A DNA stretch of 64,000 nucleotides from Streptomyces omiyaensis (lineage in GTDB: Bacteria; Actinomycetota; Actinomycetes; Streptomycetales; Streptomycetaceae). Location: assembly GCF_014650895.1 (NCBI RefSeq), contig NZ_BMVV01000031.1, positions 18,157 to 82,156 on the forward strand, written 5' to 3'. Below the pieces are notes generated by a model. It did no database searches, was not told the origin of the DNA, and saw nothing but the letters and a program-made list of their open reading frames with translations. A program made the position numbers and the translations under genes. Below are positions 9,484 through 18,079 of the stretch, piece by piece (the first letter of the stretch is position 1; every line of letters begins with the position of its first letter).

Positions 9484-9888
9484 TCAGGTGCGGGCACGTC
9501 GCCCCGGGCCCGGCCGTGGCGACGTCCTCGGGAACGAGGCGCGTCGCCGTAGGCCGAAGACCCACTTCGTCAGCCGCCAGGACAGGGTCAGAGCACCCGC
9601 GAGCAGGAACACGGACAGCGGCAGAGCCCAGACTCCGGGCAGCCCGGCCCGGCCGAGCAGCACCATGCCGCAGATGTCGAGCACCCACCCGGTGGCGACG
9701 ACGGCGGATGCCGCCGTGGCGACCGACGTGTCACCGAGCCCCAGAGCCTCGGTGTCCGCGTCGGCATCGAAGGCGTCCGGGGCGGTGACGCGGCAGAGCA
9801 CCAGCGTCCAGAAGCCGATCACGGCGGCGAATGCGGTGGTCATAACCAGACAGGGAAAGCCGAAGGCCGCTCCGATGAACTCGCTCAT
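9484..9888 (-). CDS. YqiJ-like / NfeD-related membrane protein, short form
   Basis: This 134-residue protein begins MSEFIGAAFGFPCLVMTTAF, with membrane helices at about 10-32, 62-80 and 86-105. An Arg-rich C-terminus follows (WVFGLRRRASFPRTS). Layout and position directly before flotillin match the YqiJ partner of YqiK. The usual C-terminal OB-fold domain is absent here, so the protein is either a short form or truncated. The ATG at 9888 has a GGGGGAG ribosome site. It is probably the first gene of the operon running down to 844. Confidence 0.65.
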   Translation of the reverse strand: MSEFIGAAFGFPCLVMTTAFAAVIGFWTLVLCRVTAPDAFDADADTEALGLGDTSVATAASAVVATGWVLDICGMVLLGRAGLPGVWALPLSVFLLAGALTLSWRLTKWVFGLRRRASFPRTSPRPGPGRRART

Positions 9889-10168
9889 CGCCGCTCCCCC
9901 GTGACAGCTCTTCCGGATCCCGGCATCAGTGACACCACACCTCTGCCGCCGAAGCCCATTCTGCGGGGCATCTGGCAGGAGCCGCATTGCCGGAGTACGG
10001 CAATCTTTACGTCTTCTTGATGCCGAGACGCGCAAACCTCGAGCGAAAGTGGAGTTCCATGCGTTGAAGACGTGCTGGACGCCGATGGTGCTCGCCGGAC
10101 GCCTGACACCGTCAAGTCGGTACCGGAACGGCCGTGGACGGCGGCTGCCGTCGGGGAAGCGACGCGGC

Positions 10169-10203
10169 GATGCCCCCGAGGGCTACTGCGCCCCGGGGGC
10201 ATC
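10169..10203. terminator. Rho-independent-like hairpin
   Basis: GATGCCCCCG pairs perfectly with CGGGGGCATC, and inner GGG/CCC pairs further close the loop. It sits 3' of the leftward DM13 remnant and upstream of the flotillin operon, so it probably ended transcription of the DM13 gene. No long T-tract follows, as is usual in Streptomyces. Confidence 0.55.
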
Positions 10204-10228
10204 CACTGGGCGTACTCGGCGAGCGGTG

Positions 10229-10471
10229 TCAGACGCGCGCCAAAGCCGCGGCGCCGAAGGAGACGTCGAACCGGTCGCACCAGATGCTCACGCTCGGAAC
10301 CGTCGACCAGTCGATGTCTGCGGGCAGCAGATCGGGGCCATTACTGGTATCGAGTCCTTCGAGGCGCAGAGTATGGCTGCCGTCAGCGAGGCGGATGGCT
10401 TTTGCGGTGCCGGTGGTCGTGTGCTCGTGGCTGATGAAGGTGGGAGGAAGGGACTCCCGGTCCACGAGCAC
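10229..10471 (-). pseudogene. DM13-domain protein remnant with internal deletion
   Basis: The reading contains the start of a DM13 (DOMON-related) domain, TFISHEHTTTGTAKAIRLAD and LRLEGLDTSNGPDL. It then jumps in frame to the end of the same domain, SVSIWCDRFDVSFGAAAL. The middle of the domain, roughly 40-50 residues (normally containing the VWLTD-type strands and the lysine/glycine loop), is missing. The membrane anchor normally found at the N-terminus is also lost. The frame remains open, so it looks like a simple deletion rather than slow decay. A short peptide may still be made but is unlikely to fold. Confidence 0.6.
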
Positions 10472-10538
10472 GGACCGCGCGTGGACCGGGAGCGCTCGGT
10501 CGTCCCGGCTGGGTGCTCCGGGGCGGCCGATGTTCCGA

Positions 10539-11069
10539 TCAGGCTCGTGTGACCGTGAAGGCGCACCAGGCGGTCCAAGCGGAGGCGGTGTCTCCGTCCT
10601 TCACCCTGACGCGCCAGCGGTACGCGCCCTCGGTCAGGGTGCCGGCCGGCACCTGGAGGGCGGCGGCGTGGCTGGTGTCGCTCGTGAGCTGTCGGTGGAG
10701 CACGGGCTTGCCCGCGACGGTGTCGACCTCGAAGACGACCTTGCGGCGGGGGCCGGGCCGAGACGTTTCGACGGTACCGGGAGGAGCGACGGACTCCAGG
10801 GTGGCGGCGAGCGTCGGGCTGTCGGCGGTGACGACAGGGTCTCCGGCCGGGTCGCCGCAGAGCTGGAAGCCCGCGTACGAGCCGTCGGAGACGCGCGGGG
10901 CTTCAGGAGTCGGCAGCAGCCGGTCGTCCGTGACAGCCGCGGCCGGGGCCCGGTCGGCGGAGGCGGCCGCGAAGGCCATCGGAGCGGCGACGGCTCCCGC
11001 GGCGCAGAGCGCGAGAAGAGCGAAGGCCGCCCGGCGGGTGCTCCGGCGGGGTTGGGTATGCGTACGCAT
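10539..11069 (-). CDS. Secreted protein with one Ig/Fn3-like domain
   Basis: This 176-residue protein has a twin-arginine-like/Sec signal peptide (RRSTRRAAFALLALCAAGAVAAP, cut near residue 32). A linker and a single beta-sandwich domain follow. It ends in EGAYRWRVRVKDGDTASAWT and WCAFTVT, a fibronectin/Ig type pattern. Two cysteines (in FQLCGDP and AWCAF) could form a disulfide outside the cell. The ATG at 11069 is preferred over one seven codons upstream because AGGAGG precedes it. It begins 28 bp after the haloperoxidase-like gene, so the two are probably cotranscribed and may interact. No enzyme motif is visible. Confidence 0.6.
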   Translation of the reverse strand: MRTHTQPRRSTRRAAFALLALCAAGAVAAPMAFAAASADRAPAAAVTDDRLLPTPEAPRVSDGSYAGFQLCGDPAGDPVVTADSPTLAATLESVAPPGTVETSRPGPRRKVVFEVDTVAGKPVLHRQLTSDTSHAAALQVPAGTLTEGAYRWRVRVKDGDTASAWTAWCAFTVTRA

Positions 11070-11097
11070 GTCGGTGTCTTTCCTCCTCATCGTCCGG

Positions 11098-13938
11098 CTA
11101 CTTCACGTAGAGCGTGTGGTCGGGGCCCGACGCCTGGACCTGGGTGCACTGGTAGGAGGTCCAGCGGTGTTCGGCGACGAGGCGTTTGCCGACCTCCTGA
11201 CAGCCGGCGAGGTTGTGCAGGGTCTCGTAGGAGGTCCAGGCCGCGGCCGAGTTCGGCTTGAGCTTGTTCGCGACGCCGTAGGCGGCGGCCTTGCCTCCGG
11301 CGGTGACCCCGTCGGTGCCGTCCCAGCGGTAGTGGACGCCGAGCCAGACCCGGCCGACGGCGTTCTCGGTCGCCGCCGCGGAAATGCTGGTGAAGGTGCG
11401 GGTGACACCGAGGGCGTTGGGGTCCTCGGTGGTGGCGGTCCAGGTGATCTGGTCGGTGCCGAACCACGTCTGGGTGGCCTTGGACCAGGCACCGGCGAAG
11501 GTGGCGTGGCCGGAGACGTAGGCCGGGAACGGCGGGGAGAAGTGCAGGCCGTTGCGGTCCTGTGACAGCGGCTGCCAGTTGGCGTCGGCGGTGGTGTTCG
11601 CATTGCCGTCGCCGTCGAGGCGGATCGCGCTCTCCGGCCGCCACAGGTCGATGTTCGTCTGGTACTTCTGGTCCCAGGACATGATCGCCGCGTCCGCCAT
11701 GGCGAAGGCGGTCAGCGCGAACAGTTTGGCGTTGCCGGTCACGGTGGTGCCGTGCTGGCGGGACAGGATCTGGGTGTGCTCGAAGAGCTGGCCCGGCGGC
11801 TTGTAGGTGCCGTCGAGGTCGTTGGCCCAGAACAGTGCCGCCTGCGTCTGGTCGGGGGTACGGGCGGTGGACTCGGCACGACCGAGGCTCTTCACGTCGT
11901 TGACCTGCTCGGCGTATGCCTGGCTCGGCAGCAGCGTGCTCATCTGGCTGTGCCCGGCCGGACCTGCGGTACGGAACTGCGCGCTGCTCGCCATGGCGAA
12001 GGGCTTGACCAGACCCCACTGCGGGGTGGCTCCGTTACCGGTGCCGGTGGGCCGCCAGTAGCCGGGCTGCGTGGAGCCGGTGTAGGGGGCGACGGGAGCC
12101 GAGCCGTCGTTCTGGCGGGCCGCGATCATCGCGGAGGCGGCCTTCTGCCCCACTTCGGTGCCGGCCGCGCGCTGCGCGCTGGTGACGGCGGCGGGGATGG
12201 TGGAGCGGGCTGCGGCGATCTCGTCGTCGAAGTTCAGTGTCGGATACAGCGACCGAAGGACGTCGAAGGCGGCGTGGTCGATGGCGCTGTTCACGTCCGG
12301 CAGGGCTCCGTTGGAGGCCGTCGCCTTGACGAGGTAGGCATCGCCAAGGCACTTGAGCGCGCCCTCGGCGCACCTGGCCGAGTTGGCCGCGTCGTAGATG
12401 GCTCCGTGCACCATCGCCCCGGCCCGAGCCAGCGGGCCGGGCGCGCCGCCGACCTGCCGGAAGGTCTCTTGCAGGACGTCGTTCCAGTAGACGACGTGGT
12501 CCTTGACCGGGTCGGCCGGCGTCTCGTAGGTGACGAGGATCGACGGCGCGGTGCTGGTCTGTGCGGAAGCGAAGATCTTGAAGGCGGTGACGTCGCTCTC
12601 GTCGGTGGCCCGCAGGCCGATGGTGTCGACCGTGTTCGTGGTCTTCGACCACTGCTTCACCAGAGGGGTGATGTCCTCCGATATCCAGCGCGGGCCGCAG
12701 TCGGTGTGGCCGTGGGTCTGGGTGGAAGTGGTCACCTTGGAGCGCCAGGCGGGCTGGTTGCTCCAGCGGGTGGCGGACGAGGCGTTGCCGGTGTCCCAGA
12801 TCTCCCAGGAGCGCGGTGTGCAGTTGTCCGCCCAAGTGGCGTAGAGGTTGAGTTCGGCGTTCAGGATGTCCTGGCCGGTGACGGACGCATGGCGCGGGAA
12901 GTTGATGAAGGAACGGGCCTCGCCCTTCTGCCACTCGCGGCCCACGCGCAGGTCGACGCCGGCCGAGAAGTCGGCCGTGTCGCCGTTGCGGACGTAGGTG
13001 TCGAAGTCCGTGCCGAAGTAGACGGCCGGGTCGATGGTCACGGGGTAGCGGGTGGCCTCGTCGGTGAGGAAGCCGCGGTCCGCCTTGACCCGCAGGTCGA
13101 AGCCGCCGGCCCGCTCGGTCACTCCCAGGTCCACGCGGGCGGCGCGGGCTCCGGGCGCGTTCTCACCGCCGGCTCCCGCGTCCCACATGTACGGCGTGGA
13201 GCCGCGTCCCACGCTCTCGCCTGTACGTGTGTCCGTCAGGGTCAGCGTGTCGTCCGGGCCCTGTCGTGCCGTGATTCCGTCCGTGCGCACCGGGAGGACC
13301 AGATCCGCGGCCCGTTCTGCCGCCTTCCGGTCCGCCACGACGAGGTACTGCTCGAAGCCCGTGCGGGTGGCCTCGACGACCAGGTCGGTTCCGGGAAGCA
13401 CCTCGTCGTACGTGGCCTTCGGACCGTTCAGGCGGGGCTCGGGAAGGGGGCCCTTCCAGCCGAGAGAGAGCCGTTGCGCGTCCTGGCCCAGGGTGGCCAG
13501 GTCTCCACCGGACGCGCCCGTACGGCCGGCCAGGCGCAGGCCACGGGGGTGGGCCTTCGGCCGGACGGAGCCGTCCGTGTCCTTCACCAGGGTGAGGTCG
13601 ACACCGACCCAGCGGCCGCGCTCTCTGAATCGGACAGGCCCGGCGAACGACTCGAGCGACATCGTGCCGTCGGGGTTCGCCCACAGCGTGGTGCTCTCCG
13701 TGCGGGCGCTCACGACCTCGATCCGCCGCCCCTGGGCCTGAGCGGTGAGGCGCGCGTTCACTTCTTCCCGCGGGGCCGCCGACTCCACGGCGCGGTGCGC
13801 CGCGGGTGCCGATGCGGAGGCGGCCGGCGCGAGGGATAAGACAGTGCCCGCTTCGGCGAGCAGGAGCAGAGCAAGAGGGAAGGCCAGAGGCCCGCCGCGC
13901 CGTTCCGGTCCACGGGACCGGCCGGTGGAACTGTGCAC
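11098..13938 (-). CDS. Secreted DNRLRE-domain / vanadium haloperoxidase (PAP2-fold) fusion
   Basis: This is a 946-residue exported protein. The GTG at 13938 follows a near-ideal AGAAGGAG site, and the first 40 residues form a signal peptide (LAFPLALLLLAEAGTVLSL). Residues about 60-470 resemble the secreted DNRLRE architecture (TYVRNGDTADFSAGVDLRVG, then SFINFP). From about 490 the rest is a vanadium-dependent haloperoxidase/PAP2 unit. It has LWRPESAIR (phosphate/vanadate-binding Arg), FPAYVSGHATFAGAW (catalytic His in SGH) and VWLGVHYRWDGTDG (third motif with His). By family it would be an extracellular haloperoxidase or acid phosphatase; the metal and substrate cannot be told from sequence. 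The fused beta domain may act as a surface or polymer anchor. Confidence 0.8.
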   Translation of the reverse strand: MHSSTGRSRGPERRGGPLAFPLALLLLAEAGTVLSLAPAASASAPAAHRAVESAAPREEVNARLTAQAQGRRIEVVSARTESTTLWANPDGTMSLESFAGPVRFRERGRWVGVDLTLVKDTDGSVRPKAHPRGLRLAGRTGASGGDLATLGQDAQRLSLGWKGPLPEPRLNGPKATYDEVLPGTDLVVEATRTGFEQYLVVADRKAAERAADLVLPVRTDGITARQGPDDTLTLTDTRTGESVGRGSTPYMWDAGAGGENAPGARAARVDLGVTERAGGFDLRVKADRGFLTDEATRYPVTIDPAVYFGTDFDTYVRNGDTADFSAGVDLRVGREWQKGEARSFINFPRHASVTGQDILNAELNLYATWADNCTPRSWEIWDTGNASSATRWSNQPAWRSKVTTSTQTHGHTDCGPRWISEDITPLVKQWSKTTNTVDTIGLRATDESDVTAFKIFASAQTSTAPSILVTYETPADPVKDHVVYWNDVLQETFRQVGGAPGPLARAGAMVHGAIYDAANSARCAEGALKCLGDAYLVKATASNGALPDVNSAIDHAAFDVLRSLYPTLNFDDEIAAARSTIPAAVTSAQRAAGTEVGQKAASAMIAARQNDGSAPVAPYTGSTQPGYWRPTGTGNGATPQWGLVKPFAMASSAQFRTAGPAGHSQMSTLLPSQAYAEQVNDVKSLGRAESTARTPDQTQAALFWANDLDGTYKPPGQLFEHTQILSRQHGTTVTGNAKLFALTAFAMADAAIMSWDQKYQTNIDLWRPESAIRLDGDGNANTTADANWQPLSQDRNGLHFSPPFPAYVSGHATFAGAWSKATQTWFGTDQITWTATTEDPNALGVTRTFTSISAAATENAVGRVWLGVHYRWDGTDGVTAGGKAAAYGVANKLKPNSAAAWTSYETLHNLAGCQEVGKRLVAEHRWTSYQCTQVQASGPDHTLYVK

Positions 13939-14262
13939 GCCGTACTCCTTCTGATCAAGAGGGAACAGACGCACGGAATGCTCACAGCCGACTACTCGGC
14001 GCGTCCACGGCTTGTCTCGGAAAGCGACGTGATCATTCCGACAGTGGAACCAGGAACTCCGTTGGGAATCGGGCGGTTCTCCAGCCAACAGCGTCGCGCC
14101 GGGACGTTCGCCTCATCACCTCCCATCACGGCACTTGACAGAAGTCGCCGGTGAAGACCGCTCCAACCGATACGGTCATGCTCGGTGATCCCCCGACCGG
14201 GGAACGTTGGTCCAGCCCCACGTGACCGGTTCTGTCGCCATCCGCCCCGGGTGACCCCGCGC
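13939..14262. other. 324-bp intergenic region, promoter of the haloperoxidase gene
   Basis: No gene is visible. Both neighbours lie on the minus strand, so this region should contain the terminator of nothing upstream and the promoter of the haloperoxidase gene near 13960-14060. I could not identify a clear promoter or palindrome. Confidence 0.35.
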
Positions 14263-15315
14263 TCAGAACTCCCTTTCCGGCCAGCCGAGCAGGCGGGCCC
14301 CGATCACGGCCGTTTGCAGCGTGTAGCGGCTCGCAGGGTCGGCAGGGTCCGCTCCGGTCAGTCGATGGATGCGCTCCAAGCGGTAACTGACCGCCCTGAC
14401 CGACAAATTGAGGTCCTGGGCGGTCTTGGTCGTCACACACCCGCTGTCGAAGTACGCGGCGAGTGTGTCAAGGAGCGGTTCGGCCCCGCCGCGGGAGGAC
14501 CTCAGGGGTCCGAGTGTGCTGCGGACGAGGTCCTCCATGGCCTGACGGTCCCGGGTGAGGACCGGGTAGACGAGGAGGTCGACGGCGTGCAGGACGGGCG
14601 CGTCGAGACCGAGGCGGTCAGCGAGGTCGAGGGCGCCCAGTGCCTCCTCGTAGGAATGCACGACGCCCCTGGGCCCGGGCTGGGGCCGGCCGATCGCAGC
14701 CTGGCCGCCGCCGGTGGCGGCGAACGCCTGCTTGGCGAAGTGGGCGAGGACTTCGGGCTGGTCGCCAGGGGCGACACAGACCATGCGACCGCCCTTCGTG
14801 GTGAGCAGGATGTGCCGGTCGCCGAACCGCCCGATCAAGGCCCTCTCGACCTGCTGCGGCACCGGGTCCGCTTCCGTGTACGCCTTCGGCCCGCGCGCGA
14901 CGGCGACCGCGTGGGCCTGGGAGAGGCGCAGCCCGAACCGCTCGGCCCGTTCCGCCGTCCGGCCCAGGTCGCTGCGCCCGTACAGCAGGTCGTCGATGAA
15001 CTCCCGGCGCTCGGCCTCCTCCTGCCTGACGGCAAGTCGCTGGGCCCGTTCGAACCCCGTCGAGAAGGCGTCGACGGACTGCTTGACCACGGAGAGAAGG
15101 TCCAGGACCGTGCGCCGGGTCAGCGACTGCTCCGGCCAGACGGACCGCACCGCGGTCAGGTGGCTGCCGATCAGTTCCCGCAAAGCGCGTCCCTCGCGGG
15201 CAGCATCCTCACCCGACTCCCGCTGGCGTTCGATCTCATCCCTGGTCAGCCGCCGTCCGGTGGCCGCGACGTCCACGAGCAACGACGCGTACTCAGGTGT
15301 GTAGTCGTCTGTCAT
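14263..15315 (-). CDS. PucR/CdaR-family transcriptional regulator
   Basis: This 350-residue regulator has an N-terminal helical region (about 1-120) and a central GGDEF-like/PucR domain. The C-terminal helix-turn-helix is typical of PucR proteins (DLNLSVRAVSYRLERIHRLT near residues 300-320, followed by TLQTAVIGARLL). The ATG at 15315 begins MTDDYTPEYASLLVDVAATG. It lies 14 bp downstream of two small membrane protein genes in the same direction, and may be cotranscribed with them. Members control purine, amino-acid or sugar-acid use; the ligand here is unknown. Confidence 0.85.
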   Translation of the reverse strand: MTDDYTPEYASLLVDVAATGRRLTRDEIERQRESGEDAAREGRALRELIGSHLTAVRSVWPEQSLTRRTVLDLLSVVKQSVDAFSTGFERAQRLAVRQEEAERREFIDDLLYGRSDLGRTAERAERFGLRLSQAHAVAVARGPKAYTEADPVPQQVERALIGRFGDRHILLTTKGGRMVCVAPGDQPEVLAHFAKQAFAATGGGQAAIGRPQPGPRGVVHSYEEALGALDLADRLGLDAPVLHAVDLLVYPVLTRDRQAMEDLVRSTLGPLRSSRGGAEPLLDTLAAYFDSGCVTTKTAQDLNLSVRAVSYRLERIHRLTGADPADPASRYTLQTAVIGARLLGWPEREF

Positions 15316-15329
15316 CTTCCCGCCCACCG

Positions 15330-15641
15330 TTATTTTCCGCCGCGCCGGTTCGTCCCGGCGAGGATGTCGTAGAGGATGAAGAGCCCGACGGCCGTCCACA
15401 TCAACCCCAGGCCGACGTAGGCCCACGTGGCGCGCACGGCAGTGGGGGCATCGACCAGACGCGGGATCGCGGTGACCAGTACGCCCCCGTACACGCACAG
15501 GCCAAGGGCACCCAGGAGTGGCACCGGCGCCCGGGCGCCCCGCAGGAAGACCGGCCGCCAGCCGGCCAGCACCGCCACGCTCGGTGCGAGGAGGAACATC
15601 GCTCCGCCGATCAGGACCACCCAGCTCTGCGTGACACTCAT
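15330..15641 (-). CDS. Small membrane protein, three helices
   Basis: This 103-residue protein has three hydrophobic segments (about 6-26, 40-60, 72-93) and a basic C-terminus (TNRRGGK). I do not recognise a family. Its ATG overlaps the stop of the preceding small membrane gene as ATGA, so the two are translationally coupled and probably form one complex. The PucR regulator follows 14 bp later, suggesting a three-gene unit. Confidence 0.6.
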   Translation of the reverse strand: MSVTQSWVVLIGGAMFLLAPSVAVLAGWRPVFLRGARAPVPLLGALGLCVYGGVLVTAIPRLVDAPTAVRATWAYVGLGLMWTAVGLFILYDILAGTNRRGGK

Positions 15642-15922
15642 GAGGCCACGCCGGAGCGCTCACGGCGACGCCGCCGATCCACCTCATACATGCCGAGCAG
15701 GGCGGTGGCCGCGTTCAGGGGGAACGCGACAGCCTCGGCGACGGCGGTGATGTCCCAGGCGCGGCCTGCGCTCGCCGCGAGCGCCGTGCACAGCAGCAGT
15801 GCGGGAAGGAGCCTCCGCCACCGGGGCAGCTCCGCCATCCGCCACACCCGCACGCACAGGACGACGTTGAAGACCAGGAAGGCGAGGGCGAACAGGGCGA
15901 TCAGGATCAGGGTGAGGGGCAC
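15638..15922 (-). CDS. Small membrane protein, coupled partner
   Basis: This 94-residue protein begins MPLTLILIALFALAFLVFNV and has two or three membrane helices (about 3-25, 40-55, 60-76). A strongly basic tail follows (VDRRRRRERSGVAS). No family was recognised. It is the first gene of a probable three-gene unit (15922 to 14263), with a 4-nt overlap into the next gene. Confidence 0.6.
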   Translation of the reverse strand: MPLTLILIALFALAFLVFNVVLCVRVWRMAELPRWRRLLPALLLCTALAASAGRAWDITAVAEAVAFPLNAATALLGMYEVDRRRRRERSGVAS

Positions 15923-15996
15923 GGCCGGACTCTTTCGGGGCAGGCGGAAGACAGTGCCGACCAGACTTCCCGGCTCACCAGCGCACGATCCTAACC

Positions 15997-16713
15997 TCAG
16001 GGCAGCTCGGTGAAGGCCTCCACCGCCCTGGTCTTGCCGGTCACGACGATGATGTCGCCCTTCGCGACAATGGTCTCGGCGGTCGCGTGGGTGAAGTCCT
16101 CACCCGGGCGCTTGATGCCCACGACCGTCACGCCGTGACGGGCGCGTACCTGGGACTGCCCCAGGGGCTTGCCGGTCGCCACGCTCGGGGCGACCGTCTT
16201 GACCAGGGCGTAGTCGTCGTCGAATTCGATGAAGTCGAGCATGCGGCCGGTGACGAGGTGGGCGACGCGTTCGCCCATCTCGTGCTCGGGCAGGACGACG
16301 TGGGGGACACCGAGGCGTTCGAGGATCTGGCCGTGCTGGCGGCTGATCGCCTTGGCCCAGATGTTGGGAACTCCGGCTTGGAGGAGGTTGGAGCTGATGA
16401 GGATGCTCGCCTCGATGTCGCTGCCGATGCCGACGACGGCACTGGTGAACTCGTGGACGCCGAGCTGGCCGAGGACGTCGGGGTCGGTGGCGTCGGCGAC
16501 GGCGGCGTGGGTGAGCTGGTCGCTGTACTTCTGGACGAGGCGGGCGTCGCTGTCGATGCCGAGGACGTCCCAGCCACGACGCATCAGCTCGTTGGCGAGA
16601 GAGCTGCCGAAGCGGCCGAGGCCGATGACGGCGACGCGCTGGTCCGGCTGCGCCCGGTCGTCGTCCGGGTGACGGGTCCGGCCCTTGCGGAGACGCTGCA
16701 GGAAGCTAGCCAA
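15997..16713 (-). CDS. TrkA/KtrA-type potassium uptake regulatory subunit
   Basis: This 238-residue cytoplasmic gating subunit has an N-terminal RCK Rossmann domain with the NAD(H)/ATP-binding loop AVIGLGRFGSSLA near residue 30. The acidic end of the second strand is GIDSD. A C-terminal TrkA-C domain spans about 155-238. It forms a ring under the TrkH/KtrB channel and opens it on nucleotide binding. The ATG overlaps the end of the channel gene by 8 nt. The pair is a classic potassium uptake system. Confidence 0.9.
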   Translation of the reverse strand: MASFLQRLRKGRTRHPDDDRAQPDQRVAVIGLGRFGSSLANELMRRGWDVLGIDSDARLVQKYSDQLTHAAVADATDPDVLGQLGVHEFTSAVVGIGSDIEASILISSNLLQAGVPNIWAKAISRQHGQILERLGVPHVVLPEHEMGERVAHLVTGRMLDFIEFDDDYALVKTVAPSVATGKPLGQSQVRARHGVTVVGIKRPGEDFTHATAETIVAKGDIIVVTGKTRAVEAFTELP

Positions 16714-18079
16714 TGACAGGTCGCTCCTCGGGGAGTTCGTAGCGGCGCGTGCGCTCGCGCAGGGCGAGCGCGGAGACCAGGGTGATGGGGCCGATGCGGC
16801 CGATGAACATCAGGACGATGAGGACGAGCTGTCCGCTGCCGGGCAGGTCGGCGGTGATGCCGGTGGAGAGCCCCACCGTCGCGAAGGCGGAGACCACCTC
16901 GAACAGCACCGCTTCGAAGGCCGCCCTGCTCACCGACAGCAGCGCCAGGGTGGCAGCCATGACCAGGCCGATGCCGAGCAGCGCGACGGTCAGGGCCTGG
17001 CGCAGCACGTGCGGGCCGAGGCGGCGGCCGAGGACGGCGGAGGTCGGCTCGCCGCGGACCTCGGCGAGCATCGCGGCGGCGAGGACGGCGAAGGTGGTGA
17101 CTTTGATGCCGCCTGCGGTGCCCGCGCTGCCGCCTCCGATGAACATGAGCATGCACGTCATCAGCAGGGTCGCGGACTGCATGGCGCCGATGTCCAGGGA
17201 GTTGAACCCGGCGGTGCGGCTCATCGCCGAGTGGAAGAAACCGTTGAGCAGCTTGCCCCAGACGTCCTGGGCGCCGAGGGTCGCGGGATTCGTCCACTCC
17301 ATCAGGCAGGTGAGGAGTGTTCCGACGGCGAGCAGCACGGCCGTGGTGATCACGGTCAGTCTGGTGTGCAGCGTCCAATTCTTGCGGCCGGTCGTACGAG
17401 CCCGGTTCCGGTGACGCAGCATTTCGAGGAGGACGGGGAAGCCGATGCCGCCGAGGATGACGGCGACCGCGATCGGGAGGGTGACCCACGCGTCCTGCGC
17501 GTAGCGGGTCAGGCTGTCGGCATGGAGGCCGAACCCGGCGTTGTTGAAGGCGGACACCGCGTGGAAGAAACCGAGGTACGCGGAGTCGCCGATGGCGTGC
17601 CCGTACCCGAACCGGAAGCGCAGCGCCAGGACGGCACCGACGGCGAGCTCGACCATCAGTGTGGTGCCGGCGACCCCGAGCAGGACCCGGCGCACATCCC
17701 CGATGCCGAGGCTCTTCGTCTCGGCCTGGGCCGTCAGCTGCAGCCGCAGTCGCAGCCGCCCCGAGACCAGCAGGGCCAGCAACGAGGCCATGGTCATGAT
17801 CCCGAAGCCGCCGACCTGGATCAGCGCGAGGATCACTCCTTCGCCGAAGCCGCTCCAGTAGGTGCCCGTGTCCACGACGGCGAGGCCGGTCACGCACACG
17901 GCGGACGTGGAGGTGAACAGCGCGGTCAGTGGATCGGTGGGAGCTCCGTCCTCGGCGGACGCCGGCAGCATGAGCAGTCCCGTACCGATCAGAACGGCGT
18001 TGGCGAAGGCGAGAACGACGGTCCGGGCCGGATGGGCGGAGAAGAAGGCACGAGCTCGTCCGCGTGCGGTGGTCAGCAC
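16706..18079 (-). CDS. TrkH/KtrB-family potassium uptake channel subunit
   Basis: This is a 457-residue integral membrane protein with four pore repeats. Filter-like segments are visible at TSAVCVTGLAV, AFNNAGFGLH, SRTAGFNSLD and FATVGLSTGIT, each with the conserved glycine. The flexible intramembrane loop after the third repeat (GGGSAGTAGGIKV) is also present. It conducts K+ inward, driven by membrane potential and often coupled to Na+. The GTG at 18079 is chosen because AAGGAG precedes it and it fits known starts. It is the first gene of a two-gene unit with the TrkA subunit. Confidence 0.9.
   Translation of the reverse strand: MLTTARGRARAFFSAHPARTVVLAFANAVLIGTGLLMLPASAEDGAPTDPLTALFTSTSAVCVTGLAVVDTGTYWSGFGEGVILALIQVGGFGIMTMASLLALLVSGRLRLRLQLTAQAETKSLGIGDVRRVLLGVAGTTLMVELAVGAVLALRFRFGYGHAIGDSAYLGFFHAVSAFNNAGFGLHADSLTRYAQDAWVTLPIAVAVILGGIGFPVLLEMLRHRNRARTTGRKNWTLHTRLTVITTAVLLAVGTLLTCLMEWTNPATLGAQDVWGKLLNGFFHSAMSRTAGFNSLDIGAMQSATLLMTCMLMFIGGGSAGTAGGIKVTTFAVLAAAMLAEVRGEPTSAVLGRRLGPHVLRQALTVALLGIGLVMAATLALLSVSRAAFEAVLFEVVSAFATVGLSTGITADLPGSGQLVLIVLMFIGRIGPITLVSALALRERTRRYELPEERPVIG

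Noticed and set aside
7631..9904. Long rightward open frame opposite the flotillin gene
   Set aside because: Shadow of the flotillin coiled-coil region; Leu/Asp/Gly-rich composition and no ribosome site.
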